64,000 nt of DNA from Meira nashicola. Its lineage: Eukaryota > Basidiomycota > Exobasidiomycetes > Exobasidiales > Brachybasidiaceae. Location: assembly GCA_001600355.1 (NCBI GenBank), contig BCJU01000002.1:3720001-3784000 (forward strand), written 5' to 3'. Positions 29,215 through 40,125 of the stretch are shown here, in pieces. The position numbers and the translations under genes were made by a program. A model generated the notes under the pieces. It was not told the DNA's origin, did not search any database, and saw only the letters and a program-made list of their open reading frames with translations. The first letter of the stretch is position 1. Every line of letters begins with the position of its first letter.

Positions 29215-31071
29215 ATGTCGGAGGAAAATGTTTTAAGTTGGCAAGATGTGTCAATAGAAATAAAAAATAAAAAATGGAATGATTTCAAAAGAAACTCTGC
29301 AAAAGATACCAAAATCTTGGTAGATAAAAACTCTGGTCAATTAAAGAGCGGAGAAATGTTAGCTATTATGGGACCAAGCGGAGCAGGAAAGAGTACGCTA
29401 TTAGATTTGATCTCAGGTAGAGTAAAATCTACTTCAGGCACAATTTCATGGTCAAATCAGGATCTGGGACAAGAAAGAACAAGATCAAGTTATGTCGAAC
29501 AGCATGATTCTCTGTTGGGGGTTTTAACCGTTCGTGAAACTATTTATTTCTCTGCTAAGCTTAGTTTGCCTCATGAAACTCCAGAAGAAGAAGTAAGAGA
29601 AAGAACAGAAATGGTATTAAGAGGATTAGGATTATTGGAAGTAGCAAATAATAAAATTGGAACACCGATAAAAAGAGGCATTAGTGGAGGTCAAAAAAGA
29701 AGAGTAACAATCGGTTGTAGTTTAGTGTCTATGCCAAAAGTACTCTTTTTAGATGAGCCAACATCTGGTTTAGATATCCATACAGCTTTTGAAGTGATGT
29801 CAAGTATTTCTTCTTTTGCAAAACGGTATAATATCGCAGTTTGTGCAACTATTCATAGTCCAAATTGGGATATCTTTCAATTATTCAATAAAGTTATGCT
29901 TCTAGCAAAGGCAAAGACGATCTATTTTGGAAACGTTAACGGTGTGGTTGAGTATATGGAAGAAATAGGTGTTCCCTGTCCTCATCGTACAAATCCAGCT
30001 GATCACTTGTTAAGAATTGTAGCTGATGATAGCTTCTCAAACCATACAACGAGTAATGCAAATCAACTTTCTGTTATGGAATTGAGTAAAATTTGGCAAG
30101 AAAAGAAAGAAAGCATGGAACAATCTGATTCAATGGAAAAAGGCATCATTTCTTCTACAAGCGGAAGCGAACCAGCAAATGTTTCCATCACATCCTCTAA
30201 ACGTGAATATGGCATATCTCGTTTAATTTTTGATACTCGCATTCTGATAATCAGAAACATTCTCAATTATCGACGCAATTTACTGGCATATGGTGTTCGA
30301 TTTGCAATGTATGTAGGAATGGGTATCTTAATGGCTACAGTTTGGGTCAATCTTGCAAAAACTGATAGTAGAATAAATGACAGGCTTTCGATTCACTTTT
30401 TCTCAGTTGCATTTCTCGGTTTTATGAGCGTGGCAGGAATTCCAAGCTTTTTAGAGGATAGAACGGTGATGAAACGTGAAAGATTTAATGGTTTATATGG
30501 ACCAGCCTCTTTTACCATCTCAAATACGCTCGTTACCATGCCTTTTCTATTTGTTTGTTCGTTGGCATTTGCATTAATTTCTTATTGGTCAATTGGTTTG
30601 CATCCAGGAGCAACATATTTTTTTCGTTGGCTAGCATTTCTATATATTGGCGTCTTTGCAGCTGAAATGCAGTCTTTGCTGGTTGCAGCAATTTTGCCAA
30701 TCTTTGTAGCAGCTTTAGCAATTGCAGCTTTTATAAATGGGTTTTGGATGGTTACCCAAGGCTATTTCATTCGTACTGTTAATTTGCCTAGATTTTGGTA
30801 TTATTGGGCTCATTTTATCAGTTACGAAACATATGCTTTTGCTTTATTGGTTCGAACTGATTTCAAGAATCTACAATTCAAATGCATTATTCCAGGACAA
30901 TGCGCATTTCCTGCATCAGCCTCAAACCCAAATGTAGTTGATGGTAATGACGTTATTAAATACCTTAATCTTAACGAAGTTCCATCATACGCCCAAATAA
31001 TCATCCTGCTTGCTATTGTTCTTATCTATAGAATTTCTTTCTACATTGTCCTTAAACTTCAAAAGCCTTGA
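29215..31071 (+). CDS. ABCG-type half transporter
   Basis: 618 residues, single exon, ATG 29215, ends in TGA. It has the reverse ABCG order, with the nucleotide-binding domain first: Walker A GPSGAGKST (53-61), signature ISGGQ (156-160), Walker B VLFLDEP (175-181), then an H-loop (ATIHSP). A membrane domain of about six spans follows from residue ~340, with the ABCG2-like RER/K motif (MKRERFNGLYGP) between spans 2 and 3 and a Cys-containing external loop (FKCIIPGQCAFP) before the last span. Half transporters work as dimers and export lipids, sterols, pigments or drugs. The divergent zinc-cluster gene next door might once have regulated it. Intact. Confidence 0.92.
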   Translation: MSEENVLSWQDVSIEIKNKKWNDFKRNSAKDTKILVDKNSGQLKSGEMLAIMGPSGAGKSTLLDLISGRVKSTSGTISWSNQDLGQERTRSSYVEQHDSLLGVLTVRETIYFSAKLSLPHETPEEEVRERTEMVLRGLGLLEVANNKIGTPIKRGISGGQKRRVTIGCSLVSMPKVLFLDEPTSGLDIHTAFEVMSSISSFAKRYNIAVCATIHSPNWDIFQLFNKVMLLAKAKTIYFGNVNGVVEYMEEIGVPCPHRTNPADHLLRIVADDSFSNHTTSNANQLSVMELSKIWQEKKESMEQSDSMEKGIISSTSGSEPANVSITSSKREYGISRLIFDTRILIIRNILNYRRNLLAYGVRFAMYVGMGILMATVWVNLAKTDSRINDRLSIHFFSVAFLGFMSVAGIPSFLEDRTVMKRERFNGLYGPASFTISNTLVTMPFLFVCSLAFALISYWSIGLHPGATYFFRWLAFLYIGVFAAEMQSLLVAAILPIFVAALAIAAFINGFWMVTQGYFIRTVNLPRFWYYWAHFISYETYAFALLVRTDFKNLQFKCIIPGQCAFPASASNPNVVDGNDVIKYLNLNEVPSYAQIIILLAIVLIYRISFYIVLKLQKP

Positions 31072-31168
31072 AGATGATTTTTATTTCAATGACATTTTTG
31101 TTGCTACTTTATAGGTCACTCAGAAGATTATGTTAGACAAGGTTCGAAGTGGCTACAAACATTGGTGG

Positions 31169-32233
31169 CTAAAAGTCGAAAGAGATTTCAGGAAATTCTT
31201 GTGTTGGTGCATCGAGTAAATTGCCATTCTTATCACCTTTTAAAAATTTGGAAAAGAAAGCATCTGTATAAGTAGACAAAATTTCCATAACTCGATCTCC
31301 TTTTAACGTTCCACTAAATTGCGCAATTGCACCTGTATCAACGCCTAATTTGGTTGCAATTAAAGGAAAGTCTGAAAACGTATAATGTATACTACCTCCT
31401 ACGATTTCTAATTGTTTTTTCCAGCCAGAAAATTTTGGCCATGAAGATTACCAAGTTGGATCTGAAGTGATATTCTTTCCTATATGACTGAAAAAGAGGA
31501 CGGGTTTATGCGAACCAACTTGAGAAAGGTCACCAAAGAAAGAACCGTCAAAGCTTATTGCACCAACGAATTTCGACCAGATCAAATCGTTCAATGCTCC
31601 AGCACCTCCAAGTAAATGACCTAACACGCCCACGTTATTTTGCTTTCCATTGGTGAATAAATTTACAACAAAGTTCAAATCTAAGCTTCTTGTATTTGCA
31701 GCAAGATAGATCTGATCATCACTCAGATTTAAACCTTTGACAACCTTACCGTTTGGAAATTGAACGATATCTGTATCATAAGGATGATCGACCGTTACTA
31801 CTGTATAACCTTTTTAAGCAATATTGGCTGCTAAGAGACTATAAAAGAATCGTGTTGTTCCTAAAGCACCCGAGAAGATAAAAATTGGATCAGAATTTCC
31901 TTTCTTTTTGCCATTAGAACAAATGGAAAAAATTAAATTCGAAAAAGTTGATTCAGGTAATCCATATGCACTAAGTTTCTTACCTTCAAATGAAGCCATT
32001 TCTGAGGGCATATATGCTTGCTTGGTTGGATGGCATCCGTGCTGTACACGTTTGAATGTTGACATCATCAATGCACGTGGTGTCTCGTTTGGTGCAAAAG
32101 GATCTAAGCGGGATTGATCAATAACTTGTTTGGTAGTGATTGCAACATTGTAAGAACCAATGTTTTGGCTTTTTACAAGTGGAAGTACACTGAAGAAAAA
32201 GGTAAAGATCGTAAAATAAAAGAATCCCAACAT
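31169..32233 (-). pseudogene. PAF-acetylhydrolase-like secreted lipase, two internal TAA and lost nucleophile
   Basis: One frame of 355 codons from ATG 32231-32233 to TAG 31169-31171. A signal peptide (MLGFFYFTIFTFFFSVLPLV) precedes an alpha/beta-hydrolase of the PAF-acetylhydrolase type, with PIFIFSGALGTTRFFYSLLA, GYTVVTVDHPYDTDIVQFPN and the late His segment GSIHYTFSDFPL. Internal TAAs lie at 31814 (after AANIA) and 31448 (after DPTW). The nucleophile elbow reads GHLLGG instead of GHSLGG; the TTA at 31613-31615 would be TCA (Ser) after one C-to-T reversal. No frameshift is seen. Because the catalytic Ser is gone, loss of function is likely even if the stops were read through. Confidence 0.8.
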
Positions 32234-32561
32234 TGTTGTTGTAGAAAGTAATGAAAAGGGGGGTTTGTATTATGCTAAAACGTGAATAGCTGTCTCTATA
32301 AATTTCTTTTCACGTCAAGTAAACCATTGCCAAAGTAGAGGTAAGATTATGTGCTACAGCATATGCAGCCTGTGCATGGCGTGCAGGGCAGCGCATGGCA
32401 CAAAAGAAACGCCCATTGCGCAGCGCGTTTGAGACGCTTCTTCGAGTACGCTACATGAATTGCCTCTCGCTCTTTTTGATGTTCTTTTCAGTCTATATTA
32501 TGTACACTCTGATTTGTCGCTCTCCCTTCTCACCTTCATAACTAAAATTTATATAAAGAGC
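32234..32561. other. Divergent promoter region
   Basis: Spacer of 328 bp with GCGCAGCGC at 32418-32426, 136 bp upstream of the next factor's start, and a TATATAAAG-like element only ~10 bp before that ATG. Confidence 0.6.
32418..32426. promoter_or_regulatory. GCGCAGCGC box
   Basis: 136 bp upstream of the Zn2Cys6 gene at 32562 and 185 bp upstream of the lipase relic. Confidence 0.45.
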
Positions 32562-34357
32562 ATGGATCTATTGCAAAAATCAACACGACATACTAGGCGA
32601 AGTAGGACTGAAAATGCTTGCGTGAGCTGCCGGCAGTCAAAAACGAGATGTGAACCTTTCATTGAGCACACTTCAGGAAAAAGCACATGTCACAGGTGTT
32701 CTGTGCTGTCATTGCATTGTGTGTCGAGGACAAGGAAGACTCATCGGCGTAAAAGGCGAAGAAAAGGTCAAATGTACACAGTACTAGATCAAGATGGAAA
32801 ATCCAAATTGGAAGAAGGCACGCTGGCGGAAATGAGTAGCTCTGGTCTACAAGGGTCCTTGCAGGAAGAGGATACCGCTGCAATACAGTCATTCAATATG
32901 ACACCGAACGATGAGGGCTATGAAATTAATCTAAACGCAATTGCGGAAGGTGCACCGAGAAATCATAGCGTCATACCGATTCAATTTCAGACTCCCGCAC
33001 AGCATATTTCTTTTCCACAGGATGCGCATCCGGTCGTGTTGAATGAAAGCCACACCCAGGATATCTCAGATTTGCCTCTCGATCGATTGCTAGCATCTAG
33101 TATTCATGAGGGTTCGAGAACACAGTTTCCTAGCTTACTGACAGCCGTATCGTTGCCGTCAACGATCTCATCGTTCACACCCACGGATAACACGTGGTAT
33201 GACCCGAACAGCCAGATGTGCAGTACTCCGCGTTGGGACGATTTCTGCCATGGGCTGAGCTCTGACGAGAAAGACGTTGACTGGCTGAATCTTACGAATG
33301 GCTTAAAGGTCTCTAACCGACTAATGGATTTCGACGTCAGGCAGCTCTGCGGGATAATCGCAAGCAATTTGGATGTAGAATGGGAAATAGAACTTCAGGA
33401 TATTTTTCGAGAGCACTACTTTGAACATGTGCCATGCTTGACAGACATCTTGCCCTTAAGTAAAGAGAATCGAAACCTCTTCACTACTATATGCGATCAG
33501 CAAGAGGTATTTATCCTCTCAACGGTATATCTGCTTGCTCTGCCACACACCAGGCATAAATCATTACGGCAAAAGCTTGTTAGCCCACTTCGAATGATAG
33601 TAGACCGTAGGCTGCGCGAAGAGCTTTCGATGGTACAAATTGACGAGAGGTACCGTATCGACTATCTATCAACTGTTGCAATTTACTTGATCGTGCACTC
33701 TGTCCTACGGCCCCGTGAATACTATGCCAATGAAGCAATCGCTTCAACACGTAGTAGAGGTAATTGGGCAACCGCTCGGGAAGACAATCTTTTAGAATAC
33801 GCAAGTGATCTACAGGCTATCGAAGTACTACGCGCTGCTCTTCAATCTTCCAGTCGAGCAAATGAGTATAGTGTTATAGAAAGATTGCAAGCACTACTTG
33901 ATTCTGAACAAGAAAGTTATACGGATCAAAGTTTTGAGCGAGGTGAAATTCGGATGGTCGAAAAAACTCTTGCTTCTCGTGTAGTTCTGGTAAGTACGTA
34001 TTTTCTTTTTTCTGGGAATTCTTATTGATTGACAAATGGTCCTTTCAAAATTGCTATCCTGAGTGGTCAAATTTAAGCGAATTTTACATGAAGCTAGATA
34101 GGGATTTTATCAATTCGCCTACTGTTCCGTATTCGTATGGATTGGGAATAGACTTTGACATACTTCAACGGCTACGCAAGGCAAAGTCGGCACTGCAGAA
34201 GTTCTTAGAAGCTGCAAAAAACTCTATTGAAACAAATTCAGCTAGCAAATTAGCAAGCATCATTCTCCGTATCCAAAGATGCGAAGAAGCTTGTTCGATC
34301 TACGATTTGTCTAAGCCTAAAAGTCCGGGCTTGCTTTCGCCCTCGCTCTCGTCTTAA
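32562..34357 (+). CDS. Zn2Cys6 transcription factor, two exons
   Basis: Exon 1 is 32562-33989 and exon 2 is 34064-34357 (GTAAGT donor; acceptor CCTGAG), giving 573 residues. The start is ATG 32562; the frame is open upstream but has no earlier ATG. The zinc cluster is CVSCRQSKTRCEP, then a 10-residue loop, CHRCSVLSLHC, followed by a strong basic tract (KTHRRKRRRKGQ) that can serve as nuclear signal. The middle contains an acidic or Gln-rich linker and a helical region (VEWEIELQDIFREHYFEHVPC, QQEVFILSTVYLLALPHT) of the kind found in fungal zinc-cluster proteins. The GC content of exon 1 seems higher than that of nearby genes. Target unknown. Confidence 0.8.
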
Positions 34358-34813
34358 GCTTTATAGAGCGCGCAAAGACTGATCAACACACCACGGAGTC
34401 AATCCAATCCATCTACTGGCTTCATTCATTCACTCTTAGTCTTGCAAGGACGCCAAGAGGCTATGTAGGTTGATCAAATAATCAGTGATTATGCCACCAA
34501 AAGATCCACGTGTTCTAATATCTTCCCGTGCAGCTCCCGTGATAACGATAGTCTTGGTAATGGTATAGCCCATATACGGCACTGACCTTGAGTGTGAATA
34601 GATATAACTTCAAATGCGATCGATGAATTCAAGACGCCTTTGCGACGCTTCTATAAGACTTTTTGGCGCCTGGCAACCTTAACGAGGTCAAACAATACAT
34701 CCAATAGTCGTCTCAGTTGTGGTTGCTAATGTTGGTAATATTTTAAGTCTGCACGTAACTGAGTCTATATATATCCATTTGAGTAATTGCGCCACTGGTC
34801 GCTGTTGGCTCTT
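34358..34813. other. Intergenic between convergent genes
   Basis: Spacer of 456 bp; no gene recognised. Confidence 0.5.
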
Positions 34814-35676
34814 CTACTGTACGACCAACGAATGTCTACATTCCGCAATAATGGGGAAAAATAGCATCTTATAAGTTATTGTTCACAGGTTGAGAATCAC
34901 TTCGATCAAGATACTCACAGCTCCGTTCACCCAATCGAATGCCTTACAATTGGTTTCAATGCTTACGGAACACTGTCAAGCATACGAGAGAAATTTCAAA
35001 GATTCAGTTTTCGGTACACTATAATTTAACTCTGACTGAAGAATACAAAATCCCTGACTTTACTCACCGTATACTCTGAAGAACTCCAGGTATTACGCAT
35101 TACTCCGCCCTTGCCACGGAAAAATTCTTGGTCGGAAAAGAAAGAAGAACAGATAAGGTCACCAAGTCAATAAAGTTCGAAATTACTCTACTTACGTCTC
35201 ACGGCAGCAGAAGGTTTTAGATTCCTTATCGCTTTGTATCGAACAACAAAGAAATCTTGCATATATCCATTATCGTTAATAAAGGCTTGGTCATGATCTT
35301 GATTTCTGGTACGAATCGAATTGGATTGCCCGAGATATGATTCGTGAGTTAAAAGGACCCGGACATTTTGCTCTTTTGAGCCATCTGAAGCTAAACGAAA
35401 TTCTTCCGTCGACCCACCTTGTACCTGACAAAGATTTAAACCTGAACCTTTCAGTGTAGCACCAGTAATGGTTGACCATCCGTACGTGTTTGACTTATAC
35501 GTTGTTGGTGAAGCCATCGTATCTGATTTTTCATTAGATTTACTTTCGTTCGCCATTTCATCCAACATAGGCAGCCTTGCCACTCCGAGAGAGACTGGAT
35601 CTTGAAGTTCTAGCGACATCACAAAGCACCGATCAAGACCTAATGGTCGCTCTCTCCTCGCTGTCGACAGGAGCAT
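34814..35676 (-). CDS. Hypothetical protein, probable four-exon gene
   Basis: Proposed exons on the minus strand are 35196-35676, 35068-35126, 34919-34972 and 34814-34867, with GTAAGT/GTGAGT donors and phase-compatible AG acceptors, ending in TAG. The product is about 215 residues. Exon 1 contains SNTYGWSTITGATLKGSGLN and FINDNGYMQDFFVVRYKAIR. Exon 2 adds QFFRGKGGVMRNTWSSSEYT, and exon 3 CSVSIETNCKAFDWVNGA. The start could be ATG 35676 or one of several later Met codons. If the second intron is retained, translation stops 14 codons later. I do not recognise a family; there is no signal peptide or membrane span. The splice pattern is the main support. Confidence 0.45.
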
Positions 35677-36115
35677 TTCGGTGAATATTCTTCTTTTGTC
35701 TCTTTCTTACTATTCTCTCAAGTAAATTCGCTATATAAATAAAGAAAAGTTTATTCATTTCTCGTATCTGACTAAAGGTTTTATAGAGAAAAGATAAAAT
35801 ATCATTTTTAACTTATAGCTATGTTTTGTTCAATGCTGAGCGGTCTTCCATAGTCTCAATGAACGTGAAAAGATATTTCAAGTTTCGGCCGTATGGTGTT
35901 TTCGCTTCTTTCATATGTATTGTGATACCGTAGGAAGAAAAATATTTATATGCCTACCTGCATACGTATACACACACACATTACAATTTATCAATCTATC
36001 ACTCCGAGCCTAACTGCCTTAAAACCTAATTCCGAAGAATTTAAATAAATCCGGTTCACAGCGAAGCCAATGCGCGTTTCTTCTGCCTATCTTTCGTATC
36101 CCCGCTTTCCCTTAT

Positions 36116-36124
36116 GCGCAGCGC
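36116..36124. promoter_or_regulatory. GCGCAGCGC box
   Basis: About 440 bp from both divergent genes (35676 and 36563). Confidence 0.4.
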
Positions 36125-36451
36125 TTACAGTTAGTCACTTTGGCCATAAATAGTGTAGCAAGGCTGCATCAAATGTCGTTAGAAAGATTGACAGTATTTA
36201 TTAGGCCATCACGGCAGTGTGGTGTTGAAGCATGAAACGACACGACACGGGATATGTTCGGACGAAAGCTTTAAAAACCCTAATTATATGTAGCGCAATC
36301 TATCTCCGGCTTTACCACCGTGAGTCGAAGGAGTAATTCCGGAGCTAGACTTTTAAAGTTAGGATACGCCATAGAGCTAAACACGTACGCAACGATGCGC
36401 TGACAGAGTAGCGTAGGTAAAGAGGATCCTTTTCCCCGTTGAACTTTAATA

Positions 36452-36458
36452 TATAAAA
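36452..36458 (+). promoter_or_regulatory. TATA box
   Basis: TATAAAA about 105 bp upstream of ATG 36563, in a usual core-promoter position for the hydrolase gene. Confidence 0.5.
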
Positions 36459-36562
36459 GACGTTCCTAATCCGAAATCTAGCAATCTAGCAAGTTTCCTC
36501 TATACGCCATTGACCGCATCCTAATCGAAACATAATCATTTCGCGTCTGACAAAAGATTGAG

Positions 36563-37444
36563 ATGGTAAACGCAACAGATCAGATTGAGGTAGCCCAGAG
36601 CCGAATTCTGCTCGAAGACGGTACAGAGATCTTCTATCGCTATGCAGGTCGTAAGGATTATCCACCATTTCTTTTACTGCACGGAATGCCTGCTAGTTCG
36701 TATCAATATCGAAACCTTTTACGTACTTTAGCAAGCAAATACTTTGTTATTGCACCTGATCTGCCCGGGTTCGGTTTCACTCATGTACCTGCAAATTACA
36801 AGTACACATTTGACAATCTCTCGCAAACAATTGAAAGATTTATCAATAAGCTTGAGTTGAAAGGTATAGCAGTGTATATCTTTGATTACGGTGCTCCAGT
36901 GGCTATGCGAATCTTTTTACGTAAACCTAGTCTTTTTCGTGCTATTGTGACCCAAAATGGCAACGCATACACGATCGGTTTAGGACCGGCTTGGCAAATT
37001 TCAGGCATTCAAAAATATTGGGAGGAGCCTACAAAAGCAAATAGAGACGCTTTACGATCTATTTTCGAATACGAGATGATCAAATCTCAGTATACCGAAG
37101 GTCATCCGAACCCTTCCAGTATTCCGCCAGAAACGTATACATTAGATTATTACCATGTGAATGCAAGAACAGAAGCAATGCTGGATTTGTTTGGAGATTA
37201 TAAAGAAAACGTAAAATTGTATCCGCAATTCTCACAAGCACTACGAGATGCTGCACAACGTGGAAGTTTAGAGCAGATCTTGGCTATTTGGGGAAAACAT
37301 GATCCTTTCTTCGTACCCGCTGGAGCTGAAGCATTTAAGAACGACGTCCCAAATACCAAAGTAATTCTCTTAGATGCTGGTCACTTTGCCTTGGAAAGTC
37401 ATATTGACCAAATCAGCAACGAGATTTTGAGTACGCTGAAGTAA
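36563..37444 (+). CDS. Epoxide-hydrolase / haloalkane-dehalogenase-like alpha/beta hydrolase
   Basis: 293 residues, single exon, ATG 36563, ends in TAA. Seen: the oxyanion motif LLLHGMPASSYQYRNLL, APDLPGFGFT, and a nucleophile elbow IFDYGAPVAMR in which Asp rather than Ser is the nucleophile, as in epoxide hydrolases and dehalogenases. There is a cap domain with Tyr-rich segments (FEYEMIKSQY, DYYHVNARTEAMLDLFGDY), a likely acid in WGKHDPFFVPAG and the base His in DAGHFALES. Related fungal proteins are common in detoxification and secondary-metabolism settings. It is intracellular, with no signal peptide. Substrate unknown. Confidence 0.88.
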   Translation: MVNATDQIEVAQSRILLEDGTEIFYRYAGRKDYPPFLLLHGMPASSYQYRNLLRTLASKYFVIAPDLPGFGFTHVPANYKYTFDNLSQTIERFINKLELKGIAVYIFDYGAPVAMRIFLRKPSLFRAIVTQNGNAYTIGLGPAWQISGIQKYWEEPTKANRDALRSIFEYEMIKSQYTEGHPNPSSIPPETYTLDYYHVNARTEAMLDLFGDYKENVKLYPQFSQALRDAAQRGSLEQILAIWGKHDPFFVPAGAEAFKNDVPNTKVILLDAGHFALESHIDQISNEILSTLK

Positions 37445-37690
37445 ATTATATAAATAGAAAGTATGCATTTTAAATATCTTGAAAACTGGTCCAGCTGTGG
37501 GGAAGAAGAAAATATGATTTGTTGCGTGAAATGTGGTGGAATTAGGGCTCCATAAGCCTAGTAAGATAGCAGAATAGACCGATGTTTTTTCCTTTAAGGA
37601 AAATTATTAATAAACCTGCTAAACAGATTACTCTGCAGAAGGCTGTTGCACAAGTATTGCACTCTCATAACGATCTTACAGAGCTTATAT

Positions 37691-38344
37691 CTAAAAAGTT
37701 GCATTAATCACGTTTGGTGTATAAAAATGATCGGCCTGGTCTGTACTGACAGGTGCGAATAAGGAAGATGCAGGTGTTGAAGATGAAGACAAAGAAGGTT
37801 TTATGAGTATTGCATTTGAGAGTGGTGTTCCCCACTCAGATGTGTTTAAAAATGAGGCAGTGCTGTAACCATCTTCCGTGCTCTCGCTGCTATGGGACTC
37901 GTCAAATCCTTTGGTTCTGTTTGGAACGATGCATGACGGTCCTTGTATGTCACCCAAAGAAAACGAAAGCGAATTCATTGAGCTTGGATCGACCCATGGG
38001 AACACTTCAGTAGGATTACCATCTAGTTCCATATTCGTTAAAAACGGCTGATATTGCACTCTTGCTTGCATGCTTGCTTTAGAAAAAACATCAGAAGCGA
38101 ACGCATTAGTAGCTTCAGAACATGAGTCGTTAGTTGTACTGTTCCTGCTGAGCCGAGCACGTTTTTTCGGGTTTTCATTCATCTCTGTTGTGCTAACAGG
38201 AAGAGAATTTGTTACCTCCTTCTCATTTTCATGAAGTTTTCTCTTTTTTTCAGCCGCTGTGAACCTTCTTTCAAGCACTTCTAGTCTGTGTATAGCTGCG
38301 TTAATCTTCTCGTAAAAGTCACTCCTCTCCTGATCTGTCAGCAT
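37691..38344 (-). CDS. Hypothetical protein with N-terminal coiled coil and basic patch
   Basis: 217 residues from ATG 38342-38344. The first ~40 residues are a charged heptad-like helix (FYEKINAAIHRLEVLERRFT). A basic KKRKL and a NPKKRARLSR patch could be nuclear signals. The remainder is Ser/Thr/Asn-rich and low in complexity, with an aromatic/Pro motif (VFPWVDPSSMNSLSFSLGD). The layout resembles the tail of a fungal regulator, but no DNA-binding domain is present. A lost upstream exon with a zinc cluster is possible, though I see none. Family unknown. Confidence 0.45.
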   Translation of the reverse strand: MLTDQERSDFYEKINAAIHRLEVLERRFTAAEKKRKLHENEKEVTNSLPVSTTEMNENPKKRARLSRNSTTNDSCSEATNAFASDVFSKASMQARVQYQPFLTNMELDGNPTEVFPWVDPSSMNSLSFSLGDIQGPSCIVPNRTKGFDESHSSESTEDGYSTASFLNTSEWGTPLSNAILIKPSLSSSSTPASSLFAPVSTDQADHFYTPNVINATF

Positions 38345-39093
38345 GTTGAGGAAATAAATGTCGTGAATAAGACATGAAATGTATCGGATTGCTTAATAAA
38401 ATCCTTCTTGTAAATATATGTAGCTTATTAGATGTTTGTCTAAAGGAAAAAAGTCAAGAAGGACAAGGTCAAGGAGGGAAAGATTATGATTTCTTCGCTT
38501 TTGAAGTAAATACTTTTGTCATACAACGAGTGAGCATTCTCAATTACTTTACATTGATTCTAGCAGAGTCAGTCGAGGCGGTATGCCTAGACAGTTTATT
38601 CTCTGACACCTTTCGCTCTTTGTACTCCTGCGTTGTACGAAAGTTCAAAGTACGTGTCCGTCAAAGACCTTGCATAACATCCGACGGATCTTAAAATTCA
38701 TGGTATAAGTAAAGCTTACGCTATGCATTGCGCCTACGCGGCTATAGACAATTTTTCCCTCTACCTTGAAACAGTTAATGTGCCTTTCATCCCTTTCACA
38801 GTATAGTATAAACAGTAGTAGCCGAAAAAACTAGATGAAAATGTTCCCAGGAGAGAAAAATGCTTCTATGATACGAAGCGGTGCGCTAAAGTAAGATCCG
38901 CTTCATATGTTGCAAATGAACGGATATATAACAGTAGTGAAGACTGGGTCTTTCCTGCTTTTGATAGCAGTATGATTTACTTCTTGGTATCCTTCCAATT
39001 TGTTATATTAGCTTTTCAAATTCTTTACGTCAGTTGCACGACTCATGGATCGTTTTAAAATAGCTATCTTCCTATATTTAAGCTCAAATCGAT
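38345..39093. other. Intergenic, 749 bp
   Basis: AT-rich; a 106-codon open frame starting at 38374 is not convincing as coding. Nothing else recognised. Confidence 0.45.
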
Positions 39094-39258
39094 ATGACCG
39101 TACTCAACGAATATGCGAAAAACGCTGCTACCGAAGGAAGATCACAAGCTCTATTACTGGCAGTCTTGGCTGGCACCTTACCCTTCGATGCGATCGTAGC
39201 TATCCCGCTTGATTGGCAAAGCATTGCGTTGCACATATTCTTAGATGCCTTAGAGTAG
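39094..39258 (+). CDS. Short ORF, 54 residues, uncertain
   Basis: ATG 39094 to TAG 39258. The predicted peptide (MTVLNEYAKNAATEGRSQAL and on) is amphipathic and mostly helical with balanced composition. Downstream, in another frame, 39290-39520 also has coding-like residues (PIVHEGYGNNFLSEVGIEIT), so the two could be pieces of one decayed or spliced gene, but no good splice pair joins them. Function unknown. Confidence 0.25.
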   Translation: MTVLNEYAKNAATEGRSQALLLAVLAGTLPFDAIVAIPLDWQSIALHIFLDALE

Positions 39259-40125
39259 CATTTCTTTGTATTCGCTGATAATTTACAAATGCAATAATCC
39301 GGAAGTAGGAAGTTCTCTTCTGCCAATCGTACATGAAGGCTATGGCAATAATTTTCTTTCCGAAGTTGGTATTGAAATCACAGCCAGGCATGCGTATTTG
39401 CAAGATCCTGATCCTATAGTTTACTATGTTCTACGGAGCAGTCAAAAATGTAAAATTTTATTGCCAGCTTATAAAAAAAAAGGTGTTTTGTTACATACAG
39501 CAACTAAATGTGTGGAATGAAAGTAATGGGCAAATAGATTAATCATCAACCAGAGAAAAGTTGATAAAGACACATTGTCAGTGCTTTAATTGTTGTTCAT
39601 AAAACGTTGCTAGGTTGCATTCACGAAAAATACGTCTGTGAGCAATTCGGCTATAGATAATACGATATATGATCAATAATTATATCTTATCTCAGGAGCT
39701 TCAAGTTCCACTATGTTGTCAATATATATAAATATCTTGTGCAAGACGAAATCAGCTATATGAAAGCCGACATGACCAATGATACCAACGTAGACCATTT
39801 TTTATGTCCCAACAGCTTGCCCTTTTCCGTTTCAGGTTTACAAGCTACTTCATTTTTTTTTCAGCAAATGATCGACATGAATAATTTGAGTATTATAAGG
39901 TAGAAGGGAGCAACTTGCAAAATTATCGAATGGAGTGCTGATCTGGCGAATTACTTGCCGGAAGTTTACGCCTGTGTGGTAGTTAATGAAGGTCTCGAGT
40001 CAATGAAGTATCTTCTTTGTTTGTTCTCCACTTGTTATCTGGAGGCCTTTTATATGATTTTCATCCTATGAAACAATATTAGAATTGTACGATGCTTTCG
40101 AATAAAGTCAGGCTAAGACTACTAA
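39259..40125. other. Intergenic, possible gene remnant at 39290-39520
   Basis: Apart from the coding-like stretch noted for the short ORF upstream, nothing is recognised. Confidence 0.4.

Larger units (their letters stand above)
35677..36562. other. Divergent promoter region, 886 bp
   Basis: Contains GCGCAGCGC at 36116-36124 and a TATA box at 36452-36458. No coding sequence recognised. Confidence 0.6.

Noticed and set aside
19232..32233. Horizontal transfer of genes from an organism with a UAR=Gln code
   Set aside because: Catalytic residues are also lost by transitions and TAG occurs at Trp sites, which decay explains and a foreign code does not. The signal peptides and codon style look native. 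I cannot fully exclude it without phylogeny.
32548..32556. TATATAAAG as core promoter of the 32562 factor
   Set aside because: It lies only about 6-14 bp before the start codon, too close for a normal TATA box; kept only as a remark.
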